From Clostridia bacterium (GTDB taxonomy: Bacteria > Bacillota_A > Clostridia > Oscillospirales > Butyricicoccaceae), in NCBI GenBank assembly GCA_017421885.1, contig JAFOHJ010000005.1, positions 1 to 12,965 on the forward strand: a stretch of DNA of 12,965 nucleotides, written 5' to 3'. A program made the translations under genes and the position numbers. Shown piece by piece: positions 12,273 to 12,965 of this stretch. The stretch's first letter is position 1. Every line of letters begins with the position of its first letter. Under the pieces are notes generated by a model. The model was given only the letters and a program-made list of their open reading frames with translations. It made no database searches and was not told the origin of the DNA.

Positions 12273-12965
12273 ATGAATGCAAAAGAAGCTCTGGGCTTTT
12301 ACGCAAATGAAGTAGAAGGCATTAAGGAAGCCGGCACATTTAAGGCTGAGCGTATCATCACAACTCCTCAGAAGAGCAGCATTGATACAACAATGGCTAA
12401 GGGCGTTATCAATATGTGCGCCAACAACTATCTTGGCCTGTCCAACCACCCCGCTCTGATCGAAGCTGCAAAGAACAGCTATGACAACTGGGGCTTTGGT
12501 CTGTCCTCCGTACGTTTTATCTGCGGCACACAGCAGATCCACAAGGAACTCGAGCAGAAGATCTCGCAGTTCCTCGGCACAGACGACACAATTCTCTACA
12601 CATCCTGCTTCGACGCTAACGGCGGTCTCTTCGAGACACTGCTCGGACCCGATGACGCAGTTATCTCCGACGAGCTGAACCACGCTTCCATCATCGACGG
12701 CGTACGTCTCTGCAAGGCTAAGAGATTCCGCTATAAGAACAACAACATGGAAGACCTCCGCGCTAAGCTGGAAGAGGCTAAGGATTGCCGCATCAAGCTG
12801 ATCGCTACAGACGGTGTATTCTCGATGGACGGCTACATTGCCAACCTGAAGGGCATCTGCGATCTGGCTGACGAGTACGGCGCTCTGGTCATGGTCGACG
12901 ACTCTCACTCCACAGGCTTCATCGGCGCTACAGGCCGCGGCACAGCTGAGTACTGCGGTGTTCAG
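12273..12965 (+). CDS. kbl: Glycine C-acetyltransferase (2-amino-3-ketobutyrate CoA ligase), 5' part
   Basis: The frame is open from ATG 12273 to the window edge: 231 residues of a protein usually near 395-400. It is a fold-type I PLP enzyme of the alpha-oxoamine synthase family that cleaves the Tdh product with CoA to glycine and acetyl-CoA. Visible motifs are [11 protein letters not shown] near residue 50, [21 protein letters not shown] (cofactor ring contacts), [21 protein letters not shown], and [11 protein letters not shown], in which the Asp binds the pyridine nitrogen. The Schiff-base lysine lies beyond the edge. The R-F-I-C-G-T-Q segment is typical of Kbl rather than of BioF or HemA, and tdh directly upstream settles it. 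AAAGGGGA at 12257-12264 is the ribosome binding site. Confidence 0.96.
   Translation, partial: MNAKEALGFYANEVEGIKEAGTFKAERIITTPQKSSIDTTMAKGVINMCANNYLGLSNHPALIEAAKNSYDNWGFGLSSVRFICGTQQIHKELEQKISQFLGTDDTILYTSCFDANGGLFETLLGPDDAVISDELNHASIIDGVRLCKAKRFRYKNNNMEDLRAKLEEAKDCRIKLIATDGVFSMDGYIANLKGICDLADEYGALVMVDDSHSTGFIGATGRGTAEYCGVQ

Overview
The window looks like chromosomal DNA from a Gram-positive Firmicute of the class Clostridia, probably Oscillospirales/Ruminococcaceae-like. This is an inference. It rests on moderate-to-high GC coding DNA, near-perfect AGGAG-type ribosome binding sites, frequent TTG/GTG starts, a yloU-yloV (Asp23/FakA) pair, ymdB and pgeF genes, and hairpin-rich intergenic repeats of a type I associate with gut Clostridia. 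No phage, IS transposase, CRISPR array or secondary-metabolite locus is visible. It reads as ordinary core and housekeeping DNA with good regulatory punctuation.

Layout from left to right. Positions 1-437 hold the C-terminus of a COG2509-like FAD-dependent dehydrogenase, followed by a small DUF3784-like membrane protein. A bidirectional terminator separates these from a convergent MATE-family transporter. From 2214 to 2672 there is no gene: this stretch holds the MATE promoter, a paired inverted hairpin element and a promoter reading towards tRNA-Leu(CAG) at 2673-2756. After a terminator come an AEC-family (auxin efflux carrier-like) permease and an unrecognised membrane-anchored protein. These converge through a second bidirectional terminator on a class V PLP aminotransferase/cysteine desulfurase-like gene. 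A tRNA-Arg(CCU) follows on the minus strand with its own consensus promoter and terminator. Divergent from it is a ymdB-pgeF gene pair, then an Asp23/Gls24-fakA pair with its own promoter and terminator. A second inverted hairpin element (about 9753-9912) precedes a minus-strand URO-D-superfamily protein that carries the zinc motif of corrinoid methyltransferases. Divergent from that is the threonine-degradation operon tdh-kbl, with kbl cut by the window edge.

How the genes work together. Tdh and Kbl form the two-step threonine to glycine plus acetyl-CoA pathway. Asp23/YloU and FakA/YloV are the usual neighbours; FakA supplies the kinase half of the exogenous fatty acid kinase, and no FakB is present here. 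YmdB and PgeF appear co-transcribed. The MATE, AEC, aminotransferase and URO-D genes are single units with no visible partners.

I found no convincing undescribed multi-gene system. The points most worth a second look are: the two inverted hairpin elements, the tRNA-Arg with two non-Watson-Crick or mismatched stem pairs, the tightly packed tRNA-Arg/ymdB divergent promoter region, the zinc-motif URO-D protein without a corrinoid partner, the perfect 12-bp stem between tdh and kbl, and an AT-richer orphan exported protein.
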